Assembly (NCBI GenBank): GCA_964481825.1
Contig: CAYZUE010000016.1
Location: forward strand, 1-21,433
Direction: 5' to 3'
DNA length: 21,433 nucleotides
DNA from: CAYZUE01 sp964481825
GTDB lineage: Archaea; Hydrothermarchaeota; Hydrothermarchaeia; Hydrothermarchaeales; JALUUU01
The translations under genes and the position numbers were made by a program. The notes under the pieces are model-generated. The model saw only the letters and a program-made list of their open reading frames with translations. It was not told the DNA's origin and did not search any database. This document shows positions 15,145-21,433 of this stretch, in pieces; position 1 is the stretch's first letter, and every line of letters starts with the position of its first letter.

Positions 15145-15312
15145 ATGAGATTAATTGATGATGACACTGCCTATAGAGTAATTGAATATATTCTTCTTGC
15201 AATAGGAATTATAGTCGCAGTAATAGTAATTTTTTCCGTATATAACACGCTTTCTAATAGTCTATCAAATACAATCAATGAGTCGAAGAATCTATTAGCG
15301 AGTAAAATGTAA
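15145..15312 (+). CDS. Small single-span membrane protein
   Basis: A 55-aa frame: a 13-residue charged N-terminus (MRLIDDDTAYRVI), one strong transmembrane helix (YILLAIGIIVAVIVIFSVY, about 15-33), then a polar Ser/Asn-rich tail. A TATA-like AAATATATTA (15111-15120) about 29 bp before the ATG fits a leaderless mRNA. The overall shape recalls small pilin-like or regulatory membrane peptides, but there is no class III signal-peptide motif. No family is recognised. The gap 14995-15144 otherwise holds only a small palindrome, TGATTC-tac-GAATCA (about 15026-15040). Confidence 0.4.
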   Translation: MRLIDDDTAYRVIEYILLAIGIIVAVIVIFSVYNTLSNSLSNTINESKNLLASKM

Positions 15313-15432
15313 TCTATAATTAATCGATTTCAATCTGTTTAACTAAGACCCACAATTTAATAGGATGTATCCGAGAGTGAATGGGCAGGAGAGAGAAGAG
15401 GATAGAAATCAAAGATTCCTCCCTTTCTGGTT

Positions 15433-15490
15433 TTTGGGATGGCTGCCATTCCCAAAGGGGGTCTGGCAAAACTGCCTGCAAATTCTGCAG
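15433..15490 (+). repeat. Cluster of three consecutive stem-loops
   Basis: Three hairpins follow each other. TTTGGGATGG pairs with CCATTCCCAAA, with one bulged T (15433-15456). GGCA-aaac-TGCC follows (15465-15476). Last is CTGCA-aattc-TGCAG (15476-15490). The last one runs into the beginning of the glycosyltransferase-like fragment. Nothing identifies it as a known RNA family. It may be a structured RNA, a recombination scar or the end of a lost element. Confidence 0.4.
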
Positions 15491-15549
15491 GAGCTGAAGT
15501 CATAGTTCTGAAAAAAAAATGGGAAAAGCGTTTGCAATCAAAAGCGGAA
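15484..15549 (+). repeat. Partial duplicate of the glycosyltransferase gene (copy 1)
   Basis: These 66 bases match 16669-16735 of the downstream glycosyltransferase gene with no substitution that I can find and a single 1-base deletion after the A-run (eight A then TATGGG in the gene; nine A then TGGG here). The deletion destroys the reading frame. Homology stops abruptly at both ends. The near-identity implies a recent copying event, gene conversion or an assembly artefact. Confidence 0.85.
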
Positions 15550-15552
15550 CGC

Positions 15553-15711
15553 CTACTTTTTCAAAAACTTCCGTATTAATTTGAAAATACTAAATGAGTG
15601 GGGAAAAGGTGACTCGATGTGTCGGTGTAGTCCATCTCCTATTTTACCTATTTTACCTTCTAAATCCTTTATTTGTGATTCCAAATCTTCAATTTTATCG
15701 TCATCACACAT
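15553..15711 (-). CDS. Possible 52-aa coiled-coil ORF
   Basis: This frame encodes 52 residues starting MCDDDKIEDLESQIKDLEGK, a short heptad-like helix, and ending in a basic, hydrophobic tail (FSIFKLIRKFLKK). A GGTGG tract lies about 10 nt before the ATG. It faintly resembles the style of the coiled-coil protein at 14794-14994, but I see no real alignment. It begins beside, not within, the glycosyltransferase fragment. It could be a chance frame. Confidence 0.2.
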   Translation of the reverse strand: MCDDDKIEDLESQIKDLEGKIGKIGDGLHRHIESPFPHSFSIFKLIRKFLKK

Positions 15712-15813
15712 TTTCCATCTTCCACCTAAAAAAAAAATTATTAATCCTCAATCACAACAATCTTGAAGGATGTCATTGGATTTACCTCAGCCCGAAAAGC
15801 CTTGGTTTGTTCT

Positions 15814-16167
15814 CTAAGATTGTGCATCCGCCAATAAAACCATAACCGCAGCTACAGTGCCTGCAGTTCCAGCCATCTTAGCTACTGCACTAATTACTTG
15901 GTCAACCATTCCGCCTAGTCCAGCTACAAAAAATTGTAAGCCAATTGCAAGTAATAGCATTCCAATCATAAAATTTGCTGGAGGTCCTGCACGAGTCAAG
16001 TTCAACAGACCTGCTGCAAGACCAATTAACAATGCTACAAGACTAACCATGCTAGCTCCCATTCCAGCAAAGTTAACACCTACAACAAGTAGTAGACCAA
16101 TTAATAGACCACCAGGAAATATCATTGATGCTGTCGCTGGTTGGTCAGGTGTTCCATCATCCGCCAT
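15814..16167 (-). CDS. Small polytopic membrane protein
   Basis: A 117-aa hydrophobic protein. An acidic N-terminus (MADDGTPDQPATAS) is followed by three clear transmembrane helices at about 15-35 (FPGGLLIGLLLVVGVNFAG), 38-57 (ASMVSLVALLIGLAAGLLNL) and 64-86 (NFMIGMLLLAIGLQFFVAGL), with a fourth weaker helix at about 88-112. It is rich in Gly, Ala, Leu and Met. The ribosome binding site is very strong (GAGGAGGTGA), and a TATA-like ATTATAAATATT lies about 65 bp further up, suggesting high expression with a leader. No family is recognised. Its base composition is GC-richer than its surroundings, partly because of Ala/Gly codons. Confidence 0.7.
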   Translation of the reverse strand: MADDGTPDQPATASMIFPGGLLIGLLLVVGVNFAGMGASMVSLVALLIGLAAGLLNLTRAGPPANFMIGMLLLAIGLQFFVAGLGGMVDQVISAVAKMAGTAGTVAAVMVLLADAQS

Positions 16168-16323
16168 AGTATTTCACCTCCTCTTAAATCCCATTCACCG
16201 ATAGTTAGGCAACCTCTAATATTGATTTAATTAATATTTATAATTTCGCTATTGTAAAAAAGGGGAAAATCATAAAAATTAGTATAATTAAATTGGGACA
16301 AATTTCGAAAGAACCGAAAACAA

Positions 16324-16352
16324 TATATAAGAACGAATTTTGAAAATATTTT
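16324..16352 (+). promoter_or_regulatory. TATA box for a leaderless small gene
   Basis: TATATAAG (16324-16331), preceded by an A-rich tract, is centred about 25 bp upstream of ATG 16353. This is the spacing at which archaeal transcription would start on the ATG itself. It supports the 38-codon ORF that follows. Confidence 0.45.
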
Positions 16353-16469
16353 ATGGAAAAAGAAAAACTGGTCTTACCCGAAAATTGGGATACGATGAAC
16401 TTCGGTGAACGATGGATTTGGATTTTAGACAGACAAGAAGAAAGGACTCATCAATCCATTAGTAAGTGA
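16353..16469 (+). CDS. Possible 38-aa leaderless small protein
   Basis: A frame of 38 residues, MEKEKLVLPENWDTMNFGER then WIWILDRQEERTHQSISK, polar with a Trp-rich centre and no transmembrane segment. There is no ribosome binding site, but the well-placed TATA box upstream fits leaderless expression. No family is recognised. It occupies the otherwise empty 363-bp gap between the membrane protein and the glycosyltransferase. It could be a chance ORF. Confidence 0.4.
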   Translation: MEKEKLVLPENWDTMNFGERWIWILDRQEERTHQSISK

Positions 16470-16499
16470 TGAGTAAACAAAGTCTCATCATAGTTAAAA

Positions 16500-16530
16500 T
16501 TTAAATATCTTTACGCTAATTTAATTTTTT
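16500..16530 (+). promoter_or_regulatory. TATA box of the glycosyltransferase gene
   Basis: TTTAAATA at 16500-16507 is centred about 27 bp before ATG 16531, and the interval has no ribosome binding site. This points to a leaderless mRNA covering the glycosyltransferase and probably the deacetylase-family gene. Confidence 0.5.
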
Positions 16531-17193
16531 ATGAATCTCCTAGTTGTTATTCCAGCATATAACGAGGCTTTTACCATAGGAAAAGTGGTACGAAGGACAA
16601 TCAAAATTGCTAATCACGTTATTGTTATAGACGACGGTTCTAATGATGAAACTGCTCAAATCGCAAAGTCTGCAGGAGCTGAAGTCATAGTTCTGAAAAA
16701 AAATATGGGAAAAGCGTTTGCAATCAAAAGCGGAATAAAGGATTGTGCAGAATTTGAAGTAACCGTCATCATGGATGGAGACCTTCAGCATTTACCCAAT
16801 GAAATACCATTATTATTAGATGAAATAAAAAGGGGCGCTGATATCTGCATTGGCAGCAGATTATTAAAAAACGCTAAGATTATGCCAAGAATGAATAGAA
16901 TTTCAAACAAAATAGCCTCCAGTTTAATTAGCTATCTAATAGGGAAGAAGATAACTGACCCTCAGTCTGGATTCAGAGCGATAAAGAGTAACAAACTCCA
17001 ACTCCTTGATCTAGATGCTGATAGATATGCCATAGACCATATTATGCTTCTAGAAGCTGCTAGAAAAAAATTTAAAATAAAAGAAATTCCTACATCATGC
17101 ATTTACGGAGCAGAAAAATCAAATATCAGACCTATCATAGATCCATTGTTTGTTATATACCAGGTCTGTAGGTTCTTAACAAGAAATCTCTGA
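16531..17193 (+). CDS. Family 2 glycosyltransferase, dolichyl-phosphate mannose synthase (DPM1)-like
   Basis: A 220-aa GT-A fold enzyme of the polyprenyl-phosphate hexosyltransferase type, with no C-terminal membrane domain, so probably soluble or peripheral. Motifs in order: VVIPAYNEAFTIGKVV (N-terminus), VIDDGSNDET (about 34-43, nucleotide binding), MDGDLQHLP (metal/nucleotide site), DICIGSR and DPQSGFRAI. It likely moves a sugar from a nucleotide sugar to a polyprenyl phosphate for envelope or S-layer glycans. Sugar and acceptor are not determinable. Bases 16669-16735 (SAGAEVIVLKKNMGKAFAIK and the next three residues) recur as a fragment at 15484-15549. The deacetylase-family gene follows after 16 bp. 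Confidence 0.88.
   Translation: MNLLVVIPAYNEAFTIGKVVRRTIKIANHVIVIDDGSNDETAQIAKSAGAEVIVLKKNMGKAFAIKSGIKDCAEFEVTVIMDGDLQHLPNEIPLLLDEIKRGADICIGSRLLKNAKIMPRMNRISNKIASSLISYLIGKKITDPQSGFRAIKSNKLQLLDLDADRYAIDHIMLLEAARKKFKIKEIPTSCIYGAEKSNIRPIIDPLFVIYQVCRFLTRNL
16669..16735 (+). repeat. Parent copy of the 67-bp direct repeat (copy 2)
   Basis: This is the in-frame source segment inside the glycosyltransferase gene, matching 15484-15549 apart from one base in the A-run. It lies on the same strand, about 1.2 kb away. The direct orientation means recombination between copies could delete the intervening small-gene region. Confidence 0.85.
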
Positions 17194-17209
17194 AATAAAG
17201 TGGATTATT

Positions 17210-18208
17210 ATGATAATATATTCTGAGCAATTTAAAAAACATGATCTAATGAATCATCCAGAGAATAGTCTCAGACTAAATGCGATAATGAAGGTTCTAT
17301 CTGAAAATAACGTATTTGAGAAAATACCAACTATGGAACCCAGACCTGCTAAGCGTAAAGATATTCTAAGAGTCCATTTACCTGAACATCTAGAGGCAAT
17401 TGAGTCTCTTGCTAATAATGGTGGGGGAGATATCGGAATGGATACATATATTAATCCAAGCAGTTATAAAATTGGACTTTTATCTGCAGGAAGCATCTTA
17501 ACCTGCATTGATAAATACCGTGAAGGATTTAATAACACCTTTTCAATTAACCGTCCTCCAGGACATCATGCAGATATTAACCAAGTAATGGGATTTTGTT
17601 TATTCAATAACATTGCAATCGGCGCCAAATACGCAATTGAAAAGTATAAACTAAAAAGATTACTTATCCTTGATTTAGATGTCCATCATGGAAATGGAAC
17701 ACAGAATATTTTCTATACTGATCCAAGGGTATTCTATATTTCACTACACCAACATCCCCATTATCCAGGAACCGGTAGGATTGAAGAGAACGGTGAAGGG
17801 AAAGGAGAGGGATTCAATCTTAATATTCCCCTCATAAACAAAACATGTGATAAAAGTTACTTAAAAGTTATAGATGAAATCGTGATTCCCATAATAAAAT
17901 CATTTAAACCAGAGCTCATATTAGTGTCAGCAGGATACGATACTCACCATCGAGATCCACTTGGCGGAATTGATCTATCTGAGGCAAGTTACTATTCTAT
18001 AACAACGAAGCTAAAGAAAATCAGCAACACTGGTCTAATCTTCTGTCTTGAAGGAGGCTATAATCTTGATGCATTATCCCAAAGCGTATACGCGACAATC
18101 CTAGCACTATTTGACTTAGGAAGGAAAAAATTTGAGTTACCAATGATTGAAGATAGAGAAGTAACTAAATTTATGGATGCAAGAATAGAGTATATAAAGA
18201 AAATTTGA
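17210..18208 (+). CDS. Histone deacetylase / acetylpolyamine amidohydrolase family protein
   Basis: A 332-aa zinc amidohydrolase of the HDAC superfamily. The catalytic set is complete: tandem histidines H119/H120 (RPPGHHA), zinc ligands D157 and H159 (DLDVHHGNGT), third ligand D244 (SAGYDTHH) and the transition-state Tyr284 (LEGGYN). The LHQHPHYPGTG loop is typical of class II-like prokaryotic members. Substrates of archaeal homologues include acetylated lysine, polyamines or small molecules, so the exact role is open. It starts 16 bp after the glycosyltransferase with a modest GTGG site and is probably co-transcribed, though no functional tie is evident. It converges with the DUF362 gene across 16 bp. 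Confidence 0.9.
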   Translation: MIIYSEQFKKHDLMNHPENSLRLNAIMKVLSENNVFEKIPTMEPRPAKRKDILRVHLPEHLEAIESLANNGGGDIGMDTYINPSSYKIGLLSAGSILTCIDKYREGFNNTFSINRPPGHHADINQVMGFCLFNNIAIGAKYAIEKYKLKRLLILDLDVHHGNGTQNIFYTDPRVFYISLHQHPHYPGTGRIEENGEGKGEGFNLNIPLINKTCDKSYLKVIDEIVIPIIKSFKPELILVSAGYDTHHRDPLGGIDLSEASYYSITTKLKKISNTGLIFCLEGGYNLDALSQSVYATILALFDLGRKKFELPMIEDREVTKFMDARIEYIKKI

Positions 18209-18224
18209 ATTATTTATATGGAAA

Positions 18225-19016
18225 TTAATAGACAAATCTTTCTCTAACTTTCTCAATCCTCTCCCCTACAACCTCGATTTTATTAATCAATGATTCACCA
18301 AGATCCATGAACCCCGCAGATACAATATGTTCTACCACAAAGGGATTAATTCCCATAACTTTACAGCTAATTGTATCTAAAGCAACTGGATCTTCACTAG
18401 CAAGTATAAGATTCATTTTTTTTGGATTATTATCTTCAATCGCCGTAATTCCATCTACTATATTTAAATCTGGTTTTCTAAATTGAAGGATATCACAAAT
18501 TGCCTTCTCGATTTCAGATTTATATATCGAATTCCCTTTTGGTACAAAATCGAGGAGGTTCATTAGACTAAGTGAAACATCTGTAAGTCTACTAGTTTTC
18601 ATAACAGATATATTTACAAGCATATCTGCTTTTAAAAGAGTCTTAGGCAACTTTAGATTCTTTAAAATATTAAAATTTCCTTTAACTGGAATATGGGTAT
18701 CCTCAAGCAGATTTATGAATGCTGCATCGTAGCTATTACAGATATTAAACGCCTCAGATTTCTTGAAAAAATCGTTAAAACCTTTATCAGGACATTGATC
18801 ATCAACTACAATTATCTCGTCGAATAAGCCCTCCGCCAGGTCCAGTAATTGCGTTAATATATCCAAATGCATTGGAGAACCATCCATCCCATAATAAGAT
18901 GGGCATAAATTAGTTTTAATAACAATTGTATCTTGATTTGAAAATGAAAAGCCTATTCTTTCAATAGCCTCTTTCACATTTGGTTTCTCTGCCTGGAGAA
19001 TGCTTACTTTAACCAT
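18225..19016 (-). CDS. DUF362 family protein
   Basis: A 263-aa protein of the DUF362 family, recognised from IVIKTNLCPSYYG (about 32-44), the VDDQCPDKG segment, LPKTLLKADMLVNISVMKT, the VDGITAIEDNNP stretch and the closing ASEDPVALDTISCKVMG. Many DUF362 proteins carry a C-terminal double ferredoxin; this one has no CxxCxxC cluster motif and is the short form. The function is unestablished. It lies 25 bp downstream of the MutS-like gene and is possibly in the same transcript; no ribosome binding site is visible. Scattered cysteines do not form a known cluster site. Confidence 0.8.
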   Translation of the reverse strand: MVKVSILQAEKPNVKEAIERIGFSFSNQDTIVIKTNLCPSYYGMDGSPMHLDILTQLLDLAEGLFDEIIVVDDQCPDKGFNDFFKKSEAFNICNSYDAAFINLLEDTHIPVKGNFNILKNLKLPKTLLKADMLVNISVMKTSRLTDVSLSLMNLLDFVPKGNSIYKSEIEKAICDILQFRKPDLNIVDGITAIEDNNPKKMNLILASEDPVALDTISCKVMGINPFVVEHIVSAGFMDLGESLINKIEVVGERIEKVRERFVY

Positions 19017-19041
19017 TGTGTAATATAATTAGGCTATATGT

Positions 19042-21114
19042 TCATTTAAACTTTTTTAATATTATACTATAAAACTCGGCTCTTTTTTTATCTGATTTTT
19101 TCAATCTTTCAACAATTAATTCCGGAGTAGATCTAGCTATTTTATTAAGCACCGGATTCCGATTTACAATCAGATTCAAATCTTCACCTATACCTTTAGC
19201 TTCTATACCATCTATTCTAACATCAGAAGAAAGACAATTGATATCAGAACCAAGATGAGTAACAACTCCTGCAATGCAATTTTTTTCTTTTCTAAATAAC
19301 TCAAGGAGAACTGAAAGAATTTTAGCAGCCGCCCCAGGCTCGGTAATTGCCTCAATTTCATCAGCCAAAATCAGTCTTCTGCCATTTCTCTTGTAAATTT
19401 TAGCTAAAGATGTAAGTAGAGCCTCAAATGCTCCTGCACTATTATTGCTTGGCCTCCTACCATAATAATATATTTCATCCAATATAGAAATCTCACCTTT
19501 ATCAGTTAGGATTGGAAGTCCTGATTGTGCCATAATTTGAATCTGAGCAATAGTTTCTAGGAGAGTGGTCTTTCCACCAGAGTTCGCACCTGTTAAAACA
19601 GCGATTCTCTCTCCTTTAGAACCATTGAAATCAAAGCTAGATTTTCCAATGATATAATCAATTGGTTGGGGAGTTATCTCTCCTTTAATCTCCTTCCTTC
19701 GAAGAGATATATGTTTAGCACCTTTAAAAGCGATACATAAATCTTTAGTTATGTTAGCCGGATGCCCATCATATTTAATTGTAAATTCTCCCAAAGCTAG
19801 AAGAAAATCAAGTTCAAACACATGCAAGATAGTTTCACTTAAAAAATCAGTATATTTATCTAAAAGCGCAGATGCTATCTGTTTTTCCCTGAACTCTTCC
19901 TTACCCGCCTCTTCCTCCAAGAAACTTTCAATCCTAAGTAAAGTATCCTCTTCAATAACCATGGGGTATAAATCAGATTTTGAAAAAATACCTGCAAAAA
20001 CTAGGGCATCACCTTCCATCATCAATCTTCGAGCAGTCTCACACTCCCATTCCCTAGAAACATCAACTATTATGCTAGAAATTTCCTGAGGTAGAGAACT
20101 TTTAAAATCCCCATCTTTAAAGGAAGCAAGGAGATTTAGAACATCTTTCCCTTCGATCAAATATTCAACTTCATTAATACGTCTCTCTAAATCTTCATTA
20201 GCTTCATCTACAATTTTTTCTATAACTTGACGAAATTTTTGAAAAGCATACGAAAAATTCTTAGTAACTTTATTTGGCCCGCTGATTGAATCTATCGTAT
20301 TGATAACATTTCTTAAATCTTTGAGAACTTTAACTCTTTCATCGCCAATCATCTTAAGAATATCATTACATGCTTTAATTGATTGGATGTTATCAACGAA
20401 ATAAGATAAAACTAGTTCTGGTAAAATGTCCTTTTCTTTAATACTATCTACCATAATCACCCTTGGTAAAGACTCTACCAGATAAAGGAGATCAGATTTA
20501 GAAGATTTTATGTATCTTACTAGAGGATAATCTTTCAAAAACTCTAGATCACTTTGAGATTCGAGCAATAGTATTTCAATGTATTTTGAATAATCTCTTT
20601 GAAGCTTATCATATTGCTCCTTATCCTCTGTTACTAGAATGCTATTTGTTACCTGAATTTTATTAATTTTGTAAAATGGTTTTAATTCAGAACGTCTTTG
20701 TTTTATTTTATTAAAAGTTTCAATTGAAAGGCTAGAGACGAGATTCTTAGCTTTATCCACCATATGGAGTCGTCTTTTAATCTCAATTTCATTATTTGTA
20801 GGATAGAATAAAGATAACTTTAATCTTCCATAATCTGTACATGCATTCTCTAGAAGAAGTGTAGAAACCGATTTGGATATTTCCTTTGCTTCCATAGTCT
20901 TGAGGAGATTATTGTACTCAAAAGAATTAATTTCCGAATAAACATTTCTTGCTATAACAACTGATTTCTGAAATGGAATTCCTACAAGTAGAAGTTCATG
21001 ATACTCTTGATTGTTCAAACTTTTAAGAGCTGCTTTCTCTGAACCGAAGTGGTCAATTAGGAGGGTGGAAACCTTTTCCCCAATACCATTAATTTCCCTA
21101 AGGCTCTCAAACAT
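19042..21114 (-). CDS. MutS-related ATPase with N-terminal helix-hairpin-helix
   Basis: A 690-aa MutS-superfamily protein. An N-terminal helix-hairpin-helix-like segment (LREINGIGEKVSTLLIDHFG, residues 3-22) is followed by a long helical lever/clamp region (about 100-440) and a C-terminal ABC-type ATPase. Walker A is GANSGGKTTLLE (about 505-516). Walker B is LILADEIEAITEP, diverging from the DELGRGT form of mismatch-repair MutS, and the H-loop is VVTHLGS. There is no mismatch-recognition domain with the Phe-x-Glu motif and no Smr nuclease tail, so it resembles archaeal MutS2-like proteins rather than MutS1. A DNA-structure-binding or recombination-control role is likely; mismatch repair is not supported. 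DUF362 follows it. Confidence 0.8.
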   Translation of the reverse strand: MFESLREINGIGEKVSTLLIDHFGSEKAALKSLNNQEYHELLLVGIPFQKSVVIARNVYSEINSFEYNNLLKTMEAKEISKSVSTLLLENACTDYGRLKLSLFYPTNNEIEIKRRLHMVDKAKNLVSSLSIETFNKIKQRRSELKPFYKINKIQVTNSILVTEDKEQYDKLQRDYSKYIEILLLESQSDLEFLKDYPLVRYIKSSKSDLLYLVESLPRVIMVDSIKEKDILPELVLSYFVDNIQSIKACNDILKMIGDERVKVLKDLRNVINTIDSISGPNKVTKNFSYAFQKFRQVIEKIVDEANEDLERRINEVEYLIEGKDVLNLLASFKDGDFKSSLPQEISSIIVDVSREWECETARRLMMEGDALVFAGIFSKSDLYPMVIEEDTLLRIESFLEEEAGKEEFREKQIASALLDKYTDFLSETILHVFELDFLLALGEFTIKYDGHPANITKDLCIAFKGAKHISLRRKEIKGEITPQPIDYIIGKSSFDFNGSKGERIAVLTGANSGGKTTLLETIAQIQIMAQSGLPILTDKGEISILDEIYYYGRRPSNNSAGAFEALLTSLAKIYKRNGRRLILADEIEAITEPGAAAKILSVLLELFRKEKNCIAGVVTHLGSDINCLSSDVRIDGIEAKGIGEDLNLIVNRNPVLNKIARSTPELIVERLKKSDKKRAEFYSIILKKFK

Positions 21115-21150
21115 GCTATTTATAATGAAAGAAGGAGGTATTAAAATTTC

Positions 21151-21433
21151 CTAGACTTCCCATGGGAATCGAGGATTCAAAAAATCTTCAATATTATTTA
21201 AAAATTCCTTGGAGAAAACAGCATTATTTACAGATATTTTAAATCCGTCTTTTAATGATCTAGAAATATGCTTTGGAACTCCTTTATTGTTAAGGTCTTC
21301 TTGAGAGAGATAATATTTTAAAATATCGATAACTGAAGAGTAATCTCTATTAAGATAAATTACCCATCTTTTACCTTGGATAAAAGGTTCAGTTAACTTC
21401 TTCTTCGAACTATGATATTTTTCCAGAAACTTA
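21151..21433 (-). CDS. C-terminal end of an unrecognised protein (cut by window edge)
   Basis: The frame is open from the window edge to TAG at 21151-21153 and gives the last 93 or so residues, beginning KFLEKYHSSKK and ending NPRFPWEV. It is charged and probably soluble, with a likely helical segment (DYSSVIDILKYYLSQEDL). I do not recognise the family. It lies 36 bp upstream of the MutS-like gene on the same strand, so the two may be co-transcribed. Confidence 0.6.
   Translation of the reverse strand, partial: KFLEKYHSSKKKLTEPFIQGKRWVIYLNRDYSSVIDILKYYLSQEDLNNKGVPKHISRSLKDGFKISVNNAVFSKEFLNNIEDFLNPRFPWEV

Larger units (their letters stand above)
15313..15813. other. 500-bp spacer with hairpins, a gene fragment and possible tiny ORFs
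   Basis: No confident gene lies here. The spacer holds a chain of three stem-loops (15433-15490), a 66-bp piece of the downstream glycosyltransferase gene (15484-15549), and a possible minus-strand ORF at 15553-15711. A 141-bp plus-strand frame (15439-15579, ATG to TAA) runs through the hairpins and the fragment. It encodes MAAIPKGGLAKLPAN, then the glycosyltransferase residues SAGAEVIVLKK, then out-of-frame residues, so it looks like a chance chimera. An 8-bp inverted pair, ACAATCTT (15757-15764) and AAGATTGT (15816-15823), lies at the right edge, partly inside the next gene's 3' end. Confidence 0.5.

Noticed and set aside
15439..15579. 46-aa frame running through the hairpins and glycosyltransferase fragment
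   Set aside because: Half of it is copied coding sequence that then shifts frame; it has no promoter or family match and is better read as a scar.
15757..15823. 8-bp inverted pair ACAATCTT/AAGATTGT as mobile-element ends
   Set aside because: Short, AT-rich, one arm lies inside a gene end, and no target duplication or transposase is present.
15581..15845. Two overlapping plus-strand frames of about 60-80 codons
   Set aside because: Low-complexity, Ser/Pro/Ile-rich translations with no ribosome site, partly antisense to the polytopic membrane protein.
1..21433. CRISPR arrays, tRNA/rRNA genes, transposases or integrases
   Set aside because: I looked in the intergenic gaps and coding frames and saw no regularly spaced repeats, tRNA cloverleaf, rRNA-like sequence or recombinase motifs.

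Overview
The window is about 21.4 kb of AT-rich, gene-dense DNA from an anaerobic archaeon. Evidence for Archaea is an archaeal-type phosphopantetheine adenylyltransferase, four-subunit pyruvate:ferredoxin oxidoreductase genes, formylmethanofuran:tetrahydromethanopterin formyltransferase (Ftr), an F420-hydrogenase-type beta subunit, TATA-like boxes 25-30 bp before start codons, and many apparently leaderless genes. A UPF0285 / methanogenesis marker 12 protein, a family almost confined to methanogens and relatives, together with Ftr and an MtaA/MtbA-type methyltransferase, suggests a methanogen or a methanogen-related C1 metaboliser. The exact lineage (euryarchaeal or an uncultured group) cannot be fixed from this window.

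Layout. (1) 1-2700: two convergent zinc-thiolate methyltransferase genes, a MetE-like protein (+) and an MtaA/MtbA-like protein (-). (2) 2788-5455: archaeal coaD (-), divergent from an M24 peptidase and larC (+). (3) 5448-14573: a long minus-strand run, transcribed right to left: asd, marker 12, FrhB-like, porG, porD, porA, porB, ftr, DUF1805, membrane-anchored winged-helix protein, larB. From FrhB-like to larB the genes abut or overlap (ATGA, TAATG, TAGATG and TGAATG junctions), so they are probably one operon. (4) 14574-16530: a loosely packed region with small coiled-coil or membrane proteins, a chain of hairpins, and a 66-bp fragment nearly identical to part of the glycosyltransferase gene 1.2 kb downstream. 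(5) 16531-18208: a DPM1-like glycosyltransferase and a histone-deacetylase-family protein (+). (6) 18225-21433: a DUF362 protein, a MutS-related ATPase and the C-terminal end of an unknown gene (-).

How the genes fit together. PorGDAB interconverts pyruvate with acetyl-CoA and CO2. Ftr moves formyl groups from methanofuran to tetrahydromethanopterin. The FrhB-like protein would connect F420 to iron-sulfur electron carriers. Together they link the one-carbon branch, acetyl-CoA assimilation and F420. LarB and LarC make the nickel-pincer nucleotide cofactor. The strongest unusual signal is the FrhB-like protein: its domain order is circularly permuted (C-domain, then ferredoxin, then N-domain), and its gene overlaps porG, suggesting an F420-coupled pyruvate oxidoreductase. 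Other points are a marker-12 gene with no normal start codon, a cysteine-bearing N-terminal extension on PorB, and the partial glycosyltransferase duplication.
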